Shown here piece after piece: positions 35,330 to 44,371 of a stretch of DNA of 64,000 nucleotides. The stretch's first letter is position 1. Each line of letters begins with the position of its first letter. The stretch comes from Derxia lacustris (GTDB lineage: Bacteria; Pseudomonadota; Gammaproteobacteria; Burkholderiales; Burkholderiaceae_E): assembly GCF_002105195.1 (NCBI RefSeq), contig NZ_MUHU01000002.1, positions 558,001-622,000 on the forward strand. Reading direction: 5' to 3'. Below the pieces are notes generated by a model, which made no database searches, was not told where the DNA came from, and worked only from the letters and a program-made list of their open reading frames with translations. The translations under genes were made by a program, and so were the position numbers.

Positions 35330-35990
35330 CGGGCATAACCTTGTCATTCAAGGTGCCAAGGACGCTTTGGACGTGCGCGACTTGGGCAATCGCTGCGACA
35401 TGCACCGCATGGCACGATTACTCGAGGCTGAGGGCGGCGCTCGCAGTCCCGCTTCAGGCGTCGTACATCGCCGCGCGGCGAGCTGCCAGCCGTGGTAGCT
35501 CCCAATCACCTGCAGCGTGGGTTAAACGCCCGGGGTTCCCTCAGTCCTGCGCGACCGACGTCACGTACCTGCGAACGTACGAGGACTGGCTGTACCTGGC
35601 GGGTCATCGCCCTCTGGTGGGCAGGCTGGTGGCCTGGTCCATAGGCCAGCGCATCGACACTTGCCTGGCCCATGAACGCGCTGATGGTGCCGTGGCAGCG
35701 CAGGCCCAGAAAGCAGGCACTGATTCACTCGGACTTGGGGCCGTCAATTCACCGGACATACATGCATAAGCTGGCGCGCCCACTGCTAAGACTGTGGCCG
35801 AGACATTCTTCGAGTTGCTCAAGCCCGCGCATCCACCAACAGATTTACAGCACACGCCAGGAGGCATCGCGCCGATGTCTTCAACTACATCGGATGTTCT
35901 GCAATCCGACGCGGCGCCATTCGACCGTTGCTGGCCTCTCGCTAGCGGAGTTCGAACAGCGGTATATCGAGGGGCTCATGGGTGTCTAGT
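35330..35990 (+). pseudogene. IS3 family transposase orfB relic
   Basis: Pieces of an IS3-type DDE integrase in shifting frames: a helix-turn-helix end (RMARLLEAEGG), then TDVTYLRTYEDWLYLA (around 35556) with the first catalytic Asp, IHSDLG (around 35718) with the second, AETFFELLK (around 35794) with the catalytic Glu, and QIYSTRQEASRR...FCNPTRRHSTVAGLSLAEFEQ at the end. At least two frameshifts make it inactive. No clear terminal repeats remain. Confidence 0.8.
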
Positions 35991-36136
35991 AAATCCGGGG
36001 CAATTTTGGTGTCCCGCTGAGCGCACATCTTATTGAGTGTCGTGTATTGGTCCTACCGCTACGTTGTTGGTCCTCAGATGTAGGAGAGTCGCGCCGCAAC
36101 ATTTCGGTGTGCCACTCGTCCACAGCAAATCGACAC

Positions 36137-37270
36137 ATGAACGACAAGATGCAATCCTGGGGAGGGGGCACTTCCCTTGACCTGGCAACGGTGGGTAGCA
36201 GCACTTCCGCGCTTGATGCGGCTATGCGGTATATCCCAACAAGCGTTGCTGCGGAGTTCGCAGTGTTATCGGCCGCGTTCCGTCCCGTAGACGTTTTCAG
36301 GCAGCAACTCGAGGCTTTCGACCCCGCCTGCGGCATCTGGGCTGCAATTGAGCAAGCCAAGCTCGCTGACGTGCGCTTGAACGCAGTACGAGCCTTTGAA
36401 TCATCGGAGCTGGAGCGAGTTCGTCGTCACGTTGAGATAGCGACCTCCGCATCACGGTTCGCTGCGCTCCATTCGGCCACGTTCGCAAGGACCAAGGCCA
36501 TCGAGGAGTTGCTGTCTCCCAGTAGGATTGCTGCGAAGTACTTGAAGGACCTGACGAGTGGTAAGCCGCTCCGGTTGGCGGCCGAGCAAGCCGCAAGGTG
36601 GGCCAACCCGTACAGGGAGCTCGCCGGGTCCTTGGAACGCTTCAAGGAGCCTCTAGGTGCTTCTGCCATACGGGCCATCGTTGAGGGCATGGCAAAGGCC
36701 AGCGAGCCCTTGGACATCAGGCGGCTTCTAGAGCGTGCTACCGAAGAATATGAGCCACTGGCGGTGCATGAGGAGGCTGTCCAACTGGTTCAACAGGTGG
36801 CTGATGGCGTTTCGAGAGCGCTGACGCTACAGGATGCAGTGGTCCAGATTATTGAGGCCCTCAGTGCAATTAAGGAGCCGATGCTCCAGAGGATGCTTTC
36901 TACCGTCCTTGTGCCCCTCCTGATTGCAGTGGTGTTTGCGTTCGTGAATCCGGTCGGAGACTTCCTTGTCAAGAAGTGGCTCGAAGGAATGCCTAAGCAG
37001 GAGGCAACCAAGCAGGTGAAGGAGGCTGCTCGCGAGGCGGTCGGAGACTTGCGTGTGTTGAGCGAGTTGAGGTTCGTAAGTGCTCGGAACCTCGCTGTGA
37101 AAAGCAAACCTAAGGCCAAGGCTTTGGAAGTGGGGCAACTCCGGTTCGGCCAGACGGTCCGAGTTCTAGATAGGGGTCAAGACTTCACCTTGGTGTTATG
37201 GATGGGCGAAGATGGCAAGGCTGAACTTCAGGGATGGGTCTTCTCGCGCCACTTAAAGCGCTTCGAGTAG
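36137..37270 (+). CDS. Hypothetical membrane protein with C-terminal SH3-like domain
   Basis: 377 residues from ATG 36137 (MNDKMQSWGGG). The first about 270 residues are helical, with no signal peptide. One membrane helix follows (MLSTVLVPLLIAVVFAFVNPVGDFLVKK), then a basic linker and a C-terminal bacterial SH3-like domain (RFVSARNLAVKSKPKAKALEVGQLRFGQTVRVLDRG...GWVFSRHLKRF). SH3b domains often bind cell-wall peptides. It converges with the metalloprotease at 37413 across a hairpin. No family name recognised. It may be the inner-membrane partner of the secreted proteins encoded next to it (inference). Confidence 0.7.
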   Translation: MNDKMQSWGGGTSLDLATVGSSTSALDAAMRYIPTSVAAEFAVLSAAFRPVDVFRQQLEAFDPACGIWAAIEQAKLADVRLNAVRAFESSELERVRRHVEIATSASRFAALHSATFARTKAIEELLSPSRIAAKYLKDLTSGKPLRLAAEQAARWANPYRELAGSLERFKEPLGASAIRAIVEGMAKASEPLDIRRLLERATEEYEPLAVHEEAVQLVQQVADGVSRALTLQDAVVQIIEALSAIKEPMLQRMLSTVLVPLLIAVVFAFVNPVGDFLVKKWLEGMPKQEATKQVKEAAREAVGDLRVLSELRFVSARNLAVKSKPKAKALEVGQLRFGQTVRVLDRGQDFTLVLWMGEDGKAELQGWVFSRHLKRFE

Positions 37271-37316
37271 GTCACCCGCAGAAACCGCAAGGGTCGTGAA
37301 GCGGGATGCCCTATGA

Positions 37317-37344
37317 GGCTGTCTTGCCGTGCGGCAAGACAGCC
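37317..37344. terminator. Perfect hairpin between convergent genes
   Basis: Arms GGCTGTCTTGCC and GGCAAGACAGCC (12 bp each) with a 4-nt loop GTGC, between the SH3 protein gene and the convergent metalloprotease gene. No U-tract follows on either strand, so termination efficiency is uncertain. Confidence 0.55.
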
Positions 37345-37412
37345 AAGCAAATTGGATTTAGTCGCTGCTTTGCATTCCTAGGGCATGAACCGTCAGCTAA
37401 GAGGGGTGCAAA

Positions 37413-38567
37413 TTACCTTGCGCCGCACCCTTCGGCTGGATGGTCACCGTTTACCTTGGTACAGATTGCGCTCTGAACGGCCTCCAGGTAGACGCCCGTT
37501 TCCCGATACATGAACGTGAAGATATCGCTCAGTTGCTCTTGAAGGACGGCCACTGGCTTGTACTCTTCCTTGGCACTTGCCTTTGGCAACCCCGCAGCGA
37601 GGAACCGGAGTGCCTCAGCGACACGCTGCATGCGCATTTCTAGTGGCGGATGGGTGCTCGAGCGACCTGGGTATGCAACAACGCCTGTTCGCTTCGTGAG
37701 GACATCGCATACGAACGAGTTTGCGTTCCGCTTTACCGTTTCCGGTAGGGTCGGAAACTCGGTTGGCACGAAGGACTTGTGGGGCTTCGGCTGGCTGATG
37801 AATTCCCGCTCAAGAGCCTCTTTGCGCCATGTGTTGGCTGCAATATTGAGTTGGTCTGCGCCCCAGAGCACAGACCCCTGTGGCGAGAACAGTGCTTCCC
37901 GATATGGCAGGGCCGGAAGGAGGCGCTCGAGAACCCGCACGGCATTTCGGTCTGCGTCTTCCTCGGCTCTTGTCAGCCCAGGCTCACAAGACGCCTGCAA
38001 GGTTTGCAGCTTTTCCTCGCGAGACTTCCTCATGTCAATGAGTTCGACTCGTCCCGCGTACTCGCCGGGCCGTCGCTGCTTGATGTGCCAGAGCTCATGG
38101 GCGAGCAAGTAGAGGAGCGCAGGGTTGGCCAACCCAGGCCGGTTGCCCTGTTTTCCGAACAACTGAACAGTGTTTGATGAACAGCGCACTTCCAGCCTAT
38201 CGGAGGCTGCAACGCACCCTTCGCGGACGCTGATGGCGTCGAGCTCTTCTCCCTTTACCAGAGCCGGGCTGCTTCGAATGCACCTTTCCTTTGTGGTCGA
38301 GCTTGTTGACGCGTCGGAAAGGACATACACGCCAAGCGTCTTCGGAGCAAGCTGTGCTGACTCCGGATTGGCGACAACATCGTTGATTGGAAGTGGTGTA
38401 CCGAGCTCGGCATACGCCTTAAGCGCCAACCCGATGGTTTTTGCGGCCGCTGCAGCTCCTTCCGCATCAAGTCGGCAGGTTGGCGGAGAGGGGGGCGATT
38501 GGGCTAGGCAGGCTCCTCCACCCAGCATGAGGCTTGCTGTGACAGCTGTCCGAGCAAAGCGCCGCAT
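37413..38567 (-). CDS. Secreted M48-like zinc metalloprotease
   Basis: 384 residues. Signal peptide (RTAVTASLMLGGGACLAQ), possibly a lipoprotein (GGAC). Zinc motif HELWH (157-161) in LLYLLAHELWHIKQ; third ligand in EEDADRNAV (202-206); and a C-terminal STHPPLEMRMQRVAEAL. This combination (HExxH, ExxAD, THPxxxxR) is the layout of M48 peptidases, but the N-terminal half does not match a family I know. It starts 2 bp after the HET-C-like gene, in one operon with it. A second protease with the same signatures is divergent at 39524. Confidence 0.75.
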   Translation of the reverse strand: MRRFARTAVTASLMLGGGACLAQSPPSPPTCRLDAEGAAAAAKTIGLALKAYAELGTPLPINDVVANPESAQLAPKTLGVYVLSDASTSSTTKERCIRSSPALVKGEELDAISVREGCVAASDRLEVRCSSNTVQLFGKQGNRPGLANPALLYLLAHELWHIKQRRPGEYAGRVELIDMRKSREEKLQTLQASCEPGLTRAEEDADRNAVRVLERLLPALPYREALFSPQGSVLWGADQLNIAANTWRKEALEREFISQPKPHKSFVPTEFPTLPETVKRNANSFVCDVLTKRTGVVAYPGRSSTHPPLEMRMQRVAEALRFLAAGLPKASAKEEYKPVAVLQEQLSDIFTFMYRETGVYLEAVQSAICTKVNGDHPAEGCGAR

Positions 38568-38569
38568 GG

Positions 38570-39445
38570 CTAGAGCCCTCGGCGGTCGACCAGTACTTCG
38601 AAGGCAACGCTCTCGCCATTGGTCGCCTTCATCAAAGGCCAGCGGCGAAAGGCGTCGTTGATAAGCTCTTGGGATGCCTCACGCGCTAATTGAACAGCGA
38701 GTTGGTAGCGGCTCCGGTTGTCCAGATGGGCAAGCTTCACCTTCCCGCTTGGTGTCGTGGCCTTGTCTTTTGCAAGGTCAGCATGCGAGAGAGTTCCCTT
38801 CGGGCATGCCTGAGGGAATCCCCAGAAAACGAAGCCCGACACGAGAGCCTTGCCAGGTGGTCTTCCTGCCAGCTCGTTAATGCGGTCCTTGCTGGCCTTC
38901 CGCCACGGAGCAATCACCTCGATGTCCGTGGACTTCTTGGCTTGGTCGACGCTCAGCTCGACGTAATTGCTGTGCGCATAAAAGTCTTGAACACCATGGA
39001 GGCTCTGTCCAAGCGCAAAAAACGCCTTCAGCATGGCGGCGTCAACCGCGGCGGAATCCCCGCGGACCTTTGACGCCTGTGCGGCCTGCACGTGGCCATC
39101 AACTTCTGACAGGAGGCTGTCGATGTAGCCTATCGCGTCACCGAACGCGCAGTTGTCGAAGTGGGCTTTGGACTCGAACTGGTGGTAGCTGTCCTGAAGG
39201 TACAGCGCCTTGCGCAGCTCGCCGATGTACTTATTCGACACGAGGTCTTCAATGACCTTCTCGTGCGTGCTGGTATCGAACGGCTGGTCGCAGTTCCCGC
39301 AAACGATGACTGCGCTTACCGTGCGCAGGTCTGGAACCTCGGCGCGGGGTGGAGGCGGCTTGGGAGGGCTTGCTCCTTGCCCTACAGCGCTAGCACACCA
39401 GGCTAATGCGCATATTCCCGCCAACAGTATTTGCCCAATGCTCAT
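38570..39445 (-). CDS. Secreted HET-C/zinc phospholipase C-like protein
   Basis: About 291 residues from ATG 39445, chosen because GGAGGGG lies 5 nt upstream. Signal peptide (GQILLAGICALAWCASAVGQ). The segment KAFFALGQSLHGVQDFYAHSNYVELS (about residues 140-165) with further His/Asp residues (SYHQFESKAHFDNCAF, HADLAKDK) matches the His-rich N-terminal region of HET-C and related bacterial proteins with a zinc-phospholipase C-like fold. Fungal HET-C is a cell-death/allorecognition protein. First gene of an operon with the M48-like protease downstream. The combination suggests a protease-linked membrane-active effector (inference). Confidence 0.6.
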   Translation of the reverse strand: MSIGQILLAGICALAWCASAVGQGASPPKPPPPRAEVPDLRTVSAVIVCGNCDQPFDTSTHEKVIEDLVSNKYIGELRKALYLQDSYHQFESKAHFDNCAFGDAIGYIDSLLSEVDGHVQAAQASKVRGDSAAVDAAMLKAFFALGQSLHGVQDFYAHSNYVELSVDQAKKSTDIEVIAPWRKASKDRINELAGRPPGKALVSGFVFWGFPQACPKGTLSHADLAKDKATTPSGKVKLAHLDNRSRYQLAVQLAREASQELINDAFRRWPLMKATNGESVAFEVLVDRRGL

Positions 39446-39523
39446 GGAGCCCCTCCCTTGGTTCGGCAAGTATCGACGGCCTGCGGCTGTGATGTCACCT
39501 AGGATGCGAACGCAAGGAACGCC

Positions 39524-40369
39524 ATGCTGAAAGTCGGGCTTGGATTGCGCACGTTACTGTGTGCTTCGATGCTTTTCGCAGCGATTTGCAGTTACGCCGA
39601 CCCAGTAGTCGAGCGAGGCTTTCAGCAAACTCTCGACGGACGTTCCTTGGCTGAGAACGCCATTGCCGTGGTCAACCTGCTGGTGGGTGACGCCGCGCTG
39701 GCCTTGGAACCGGCTTGGGTTGAGCTGCCGGGAAATGTTTCATCGCGAGTCGCGGTCTACGTTGTCGATGACCGGCAAGGCACGGTTGTCACGCCCGCAG
39801 CTGTCCCGAACGGTTGTCGGTGCGTCTTCATATTTCCTGCCGTGGTCACTGAGTGGGTGCGCAGGAACTCGGCAGGGCTGGGCAGGATTCAACTCGACGC
39901 AGAGCAGTTCCTTTCCTTCATCTTGCTGCACGAGGTGGGCCATCTGAAGATGGGCACTCCGGGCGCAGTGTTCCGCGAAGGCCGGCTATCTCAGCTGAAT
40001 GTCGAGCCGAGCAGGGCCAAAGTCGCGGAAGAAGATGCAGACAACTTCGCCGCCGACTTGCTCAAGGCTCGAATGGCGAAAACGCCGGTAGGCGAAGTCT
40101 CGCTAGCGGCGAACTGGGTCGTACTGGAGCTCACGAAGCTAAGCTGGAACATGCAAGCTTTCCGAACGCTCGATGAATTCGGCTCCTTTGCGGTGGGTAA
40201 GCCATTGGTGTTTTTCGACGACGGGTACAGCCACCCAAACCTCGCTTGGCGAATCCTCCGTGTTGCGGACCGCATCCAAGGCTCGCAAGAGACGCGGTAT
40301 CTATTGGATGCTTTTGAGGAGGCTCGTATACGTGGCGCAAACCCAGCGCCGCTGTATCAACGCCAGTAG
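39524..40369 (+). CDS. Secreted M48-like zinc metalloprotease, second copy
   Basis: 281 residues. Signal peptide (LRTLLCASMLFAAICSYA). Zinc motif HEVGH (136-140), third-ligand segment EEDADNFAADLL (169-180) and YSHPNLAWRILRVADRI near the C-terminus, the same three signatures as the protease at 37413. The two are otherwise quite different, so they are distant paralogues. Divergent from the HET-C-like gene with a 78-bp shared promoter region, so all three are probably expressed together. Confidence 0.75.
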   Translation: MLKVGLGLRTLLCASMLFAAICSYADPVVERGFQQTLDGRSLAENAIAVVNLLVGDAALALEPAWVELPGNVSSRVAVYVVDDRQGTVVTPAAVPNGCRCVFIFPAVVTEWVRRNSAGLGRIQLDAEQFLSFILLHEVGHLKMGTPGAVFREGRLSQLNVEPSRAKVAEEDADNFAADLLKARMAKTPVGEVSLAANWVVLELTKLSWNMQAFRTLDEFGSFAVGKPLVFFDDGYSHPNLAWRILRVADRIQGSQETRYLLDAFEEARIRGANPAPLYQRQ

Positions 40370-40490
40370 GCGCTCCGTGTCTGCCTCCGGTCACGGTTTT
40401 GGACGGGACCATGCGTTGAGGCAGCGTGCAGCGGCTCACAGCAGGTAAGCGCGTTTGACGTCAAGAAGCGCTGCGCCCATGCGTGGGGGA

Positions 40491-40576
40491 TGGAGGTTGC
40501 CAATGCCTCGTAAGCTAATTCCCTTAGGGAAGCGGCCATATGAGCCTTCCATAGCGACAAATTAGTCGTGAACTGA
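40491..40576 (+). repeat. Internal, decayed copy of the transposon left end
   Basis: TGGAG (40491) is followed by a degenerate box at 40497 (15 of 22 positions match), then TTCCCTTAGGGAA corresponding to the palindrome of the outer end, and a good box at 40555 (CGACAAATTAGTCGTGAACTGA-like). Box spacing is 58 bp, the same as 33847 to 33905. The third box of the outer end has no clear counterpart. Confidence 0.8.
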
Positions 40577-40709
40577 GTTGTGTTTTGTCGTTGTGATATT
40601 CGGACTGCTTGGCCGGGTACGCAGAAACCTCTCTAGGATGTCGCGTGTGGTCGTCCGCCTGAGTTCGGCTTTTAGGTGCCTAACTTCGTCGGATTTAATG
40701 GCCTAGGCT

Positions 40710-40868
40710 TGGCGCTCAGCCATTGGCACCTGGCGCTGCTTGAGCCACTGCCACCTGACGTATGGCTCCTCCCGGCTGCTGGGCGATATTGGCCACTCAG
40801 TGGCCGTTTTGCAGCACCTGCGCTACCGCTTCAGGCTTGAACTCTTCCGTAAATCTTGTAGTGCTCAT
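40710..40868 (-). pseudogene. IS3 family orfA relic
   Basis: From ATG 40868 the frame reads MSTTRFTEEFKPEAVAQVLQNGH-stop-VANIAQQPGGAIRQVAVAQ, the N-terminal helix-turn-helix of an IS3 orfA with an in-frame stop and a missing C-terminus. Preceded by GGAGGAGG. The rest of 40370-41080 contains the internal transposon end and no other gene; a 17-codon frame (41021-41074) ends just before the helicase. Confidence 0.65.
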
Positions 40869-41080
40869 TGCGCCTCCTCCTTCACCTCAAGCTCGAGGCA
40901 CGCAGGCATCTACGATTTCCGGGGAAATCTACAGGGCGGCTAAAGAAAATGGTGATATGCCTTGTGCACCCAAGCTAAATCTCCGTTCATATAAATAGAG
41001 CTCGCTACTGAGACGACCTTATGAAGAAACTCAATCCCGCCGTAAGCCCGCTCGTGCTAACTGTGCAGGACTAGGCGACC

Positions 41081-44000
41081 GTGAAACTGACCACCCCTGC
41101 CGTGAGGGCAGTAAATAGCGTTTACCGAATCGGTACAGTTCAGCAGTTACTTCAGCCTAGTCGGTGTGTTGAGGGAAGCTCAGTCAAGTTCACCGTGAAC
41201 AAGTATGTCGGGTTGAAGTTCTCCCCGGGAGATGGCGACCCCGATATCTACCTTTTCAGGAAATCTCCCGTTGGAGCGACGTTCCCTGACTCGGCTCGGG
41301 TCTTGGTAGGCAAGTTTGAAGAAGCTGACGCTGAACTTGACCTATCGGAAGCACATTGGTTCAAGCACGAACTGCTGGCACATGACAAGGCTATTGCGCT
41401 GGCCCCCAGCGCTCTGGCTGACGCTGCTCGAACTTCCTGGTTTGGTGCATTCCATTACGCCGAAGAGAATATCCCCGATGGGGTGGTCGGGCTGCGCAAG
41501 CCTCAGCTTGGTGCCCTCCATGCAATTCATGCACATTGGTCAATATCAACCGACATTGCGACAGTCGTCATGCCGACAGGAACCGGTAAGACAGAAACGA
41601 TGCTCTCAACGCTTATTTCTACGGGTTGCTTGCGTGTCTTTGTCATCGTTCCGACGGATGCGTTACGCACCCAGATTGCCGGAAAGTTCGCAACACTTGG
41701 ACTCTTAAAGGTAGCCGAAAACAGAATTTTGGATGAGGCGGCACACCGCCCAGTCGTCGGTGTCTTAACGTCAAAGCCAAAGACTGCGGAGGAGGTTCAG
41801 GATTTTCTACAGCGGTGCAACGTGGTTGTGACGACCGCGCACCTTGTAGGCGGATGCGATGAGTCAATTCGAGCAGAACTGGCAAAGCACTGCACTCATC
41901 TCTTCATTGACGAAGCACACCACTCCGAAGCGAAAACCTGGAAAGAGTTTCGTGACCACTTCATAGGCAAACCGGTTCTGCAATTCACTGCTACCCCGTT
42001 CAGAGAAGATAACCAGCCGGTTGACGGGAAGCTCATCTATGTCTACCCGCTTCGCAAGGCACAGGAAGAGGGCTACTTTCGTCCTATTCGATTCCATGAA
42101 GTCTATGAGTTCGACGCTGCCAAGGGCGACCGAGAGATTGCCCTCGCTGCCATTGCCGAGTTGGATGCAGACACAACCGGCAAGCATTTGGTTATGGCGC
42201 GAGTTGGAGGCGTTGACCGTGCTGGTAGTGTCTTGGTCGTCTACCAGTCCTTAGGTCGCTATGAAGCGGTAGTTATTCACTCGCGCCTCAAGCTGAAGGA
42301 ACGTGATGCGGCGAAGGCCAAGCTCTTCGCTGGCGCAGCGAGAATCGTCATTTGTGTGGACATGCTTGGCGAAGGCTTTGACCTGCCTGAATTAAAAATC
42401 GCTGCCTTTCATGACATCCGAAAGAGCCTAGCTGTGACTTTGCAGTTGGCGGGGCGCTTTACCAGGGTGCGACACGACTTAGGAAATCCTGTGTTCATCG
42501 CGAACACGGCACTAATTGACGTACGTGAAGAGCTGCAGAAGCTTTATTCCCAAGACCCTGATTGGAATTCGCTTCTCCCAAATCTGACAGAAGAGGCTAT
42601 CGCAGACGAGGTAACCTCCCAAGAGTTTTTGAGCGGGTTCCAGCCCTTTCTGGATGAATTACCGCTAAAAGACTTGCGGCCTGCGGCCAGCATGGTGGTC
42701 TACCGGACTCAGTGCGCTAACTGGCACCCCGACCGCTTCCGAAAAGGCTTCAAGGGCCTCACTGACCGCGACAAGCTGTACCACACGCTGAACGAACGGG
42801 AGAACACACTGGTCGTGGTAGCCGCAACCGAACAATGCGTCCGGTGGAGTGAGGTTGAGTCCCTGAAGGAGTGGCGTTGGGAGCTCTTCGTTGCAGTGTG
42901 GGACCGCGAGCATCAGCTGCTCTATTTGCATGGCGCCAACAACAGCAGCGAATACAAGGAGCTTGCGAAGTCCCTATGTGGTGACGACGTGTCCATCGTT
43001 GTCGAACCTAAAGTTTATCGTTGCTTTCACGGTGTCAATCGCCTTGTTATGAACAATGTCGGCCTCGATGAGCATCTTGGTCGTCAGATTCGATACACGG
43101 GCCGAATGGGCTCAGACGTCGAGTCTCGACTTTCCGAAGCAACTCGACAAGGCACCAAGAGAGCTGTCCTGGCAGGTAAGGGCTACGAGCGTGGGGAAAA
43201 GGCCTCCGTAGGTGCAGCAAAGCGGGGGCGGGTTTGGTCCAGTCAGCGGCTTCGCGTTGACACCTTCGCGAGTTGGTGTCGAGCTATCGGCGCTAAGCTT
43301 GTTGACGAGTCTATTGACCCCGACGAAGTGCTGTCTGGGACGCTTAAGCCTATTGCTGTCGGCGTTGTTCCGCACAAGGTCGCTATCGCAGCGGATTGGC
43401 CCTCGCTGATTCTGGACCGGCCAGAGGCAGCAACTATCATCAAGTCGCAAACTGGAAAGGAGTTTCCGCTCACGGAATTGGATATCGAGGTGATGCCAAG
43501 GGCCGACGATGCCCCGCTGATACTGCGTGTCTTTTCCGAAGACTGGGAGGCTAAGGTCAGGTTAAACCTTTTTGCTGCGGGCGACAGTTTTGACTACTCA
43601 TTCGCCTTCGAGTCAGGGAGCTGGGCACAGGTTGGCCGGAGTTCCAACAGCCTCCTTACAGAATTTTTGACGGAGCAAGCTCCCACAATTTGGTTTGCGG
43701 ATGGCTCTTCGCTCGAGGGATGCCATTACGTTGAATTACCTCCGATATCAACCCAGCCGTACGCACGTGAGCGGTTGCGCGTGCTGGATTGGACGGGGAT
43801 AAATCTTCGAAAGGAGTCGCAAGGCATTGCACGCGCTTCGGACACCATCCAGTTTCGACTTATCGAGACGCTGAAGGCAGACCCAAGTTACTCACTAATC
43901 TTTGATGACGATGGCGCGGGAGAAGCGGCGGATGTCGTGGCAGTTCGGCTACACGACGTACCGGGGAAGAAAAGAATTGAAGTTGAGTTCTACCACTGCA

Positions 44001-44371
44001 AGTACGCCGTAGAGGATTTTCCCGGGGCACGGGTAGACGACTTGTACGTAGTCTGTGGTCAGTCTCAGAAGAGTATCTGCTGGCTCGGCAACAGGGACCG
44101 CCGTACTGACCTCTTTGTGCATTTGCTGAAGCGGGAGGCGAAACGCGTGGACCACGGAAAGCCTTCACGCTTCGAGGTCGGTGATAAGCGACTACTGGCG
44201 GAGCTCAGGGAGGCTAGCCGTCGATGTGAAGTCTCGCTGAATGTCTTTGCGGTTCAGCCAGGGATGTCTAAGGCTGGCGCCAGCCATAGCCAACTAGCAT
44301 TGCTCGCGGTCACTGAACGCTACCTGACGGAGACTTATCAGGTTCCGTTCGCGGTCATCTGTAGTGAGTAA
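41081..44371 (+). CDS. Large SF2 (DEAD/DEAH-box) helicase
   Basis: 1,096 residues starting at GTG 41081. N-terminal domain (1-140) of unknown type; helicase lobe 1 with Q-like LRKPQLGALHAI, Walker A MPTGTGKTE (164-172), Walker B/DEAH FIDEAHHSE (276-282) and motif III TATPFRED; lobe 2 with DMLGEGFDLPEL and QLAGRFTRVRHD (motifs V-VI). About 600 C-terminal residues are unassigned and include RIEVEFYHCKYA. The layout resembles large restriction/defence-type SF2 helicases. It stands alone, with no methylase or nuclease gene adjacent; the nearest is the Dam-HerA-NurA operon 7 kb away. A defence role is inferred from family and cargo context. Confidence 0.85.
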   Translation: MKLTTPAVRAVNSVYRIGTVQQLLQPSRCVEGSSVKFTVNKYVGLKFSPGDGDPDIYLFRKSPVGATFPDSARVLVGKFEEADAELDLSEAHWFKHELLAHDKAIALAPSALADAARTSWFGAFHYAEENIPDGVVGLRKPQLGALHAIHAHWSISTDIATVVMPTGTGKTETMLSTLISTGCLRVFVIVPTDALRTQIAGKFATLGLLKVAENRILDEAAHRPVVGVLTSKPKTAEEVQDFLQRCNVVVTTAHLVGGCDESIRAELAKHCTHLFIDEAHHSEAKTWKEFRDHFIGKPVLQFTATPFREDNQPVDGKLIYVYPLRKAQEEGYFRPIRFHEVYEFDAAKGDREIALAAIAELDADTTGKHLVMARVGGVDRAGSVLVVYQSLGRYEAVVIHSRLKLKERDAAKAKLFAGAARIVICVDMLGEGFDLPELKIAAFHDIRKSLAVTLQLAGRFTRVRHDLGNPVFIANTALIDVREELQKLYSQDPDWNSLLPNLTEEAIADEVTSQEFLSGFQPFLDELPLKDLRPAASMVVYRTQCANWHPDRFRKGFKGLTDRDKLYHTLNERENTLVVVAATEQCVRWSEVESLKEWRWELFVAVWDREHQLLYLHGANNSSEYKELAKSLCGDDVSIVVEPKVYRCFHGVNRLVMNNVGLDEHLGRQIRYTGRMGSDVESRLSEATRQGTKRAVLAGKGYERGEKASVGAAKRGRVWSSQRLRVDTFASWCRAIGAKLVDESIDPDEVLSGTLKPIAVGVVPHKVAIAADWPSLILDRPEAATIIKSQTGKEFPLTELDIEVMPRADDAPLILRVFSEDWEAKVRLNLFAAGDSFDYSFAFESGSWAQVGRSSNSLLTEFLTEQAPTIWFADGSSLEGCHYVELPPISTQPYARERLRVLDWTGINLRKESQGIARASDTIQFRLIETLKADPSYSLIFDDDGAGEAADVVAVRLHDVPGKKRIEVEFYHCKYAVEDFPGARVDDLYVVCGQSQKSICWLGNRDRRTDLFVHLLKREAKRVDHGKPSRFEVGDKRLLAELREASRRCEVSLNVFAVQPGMSKAGASHSQLALLAVTERYLTETYQVPFAVICSE

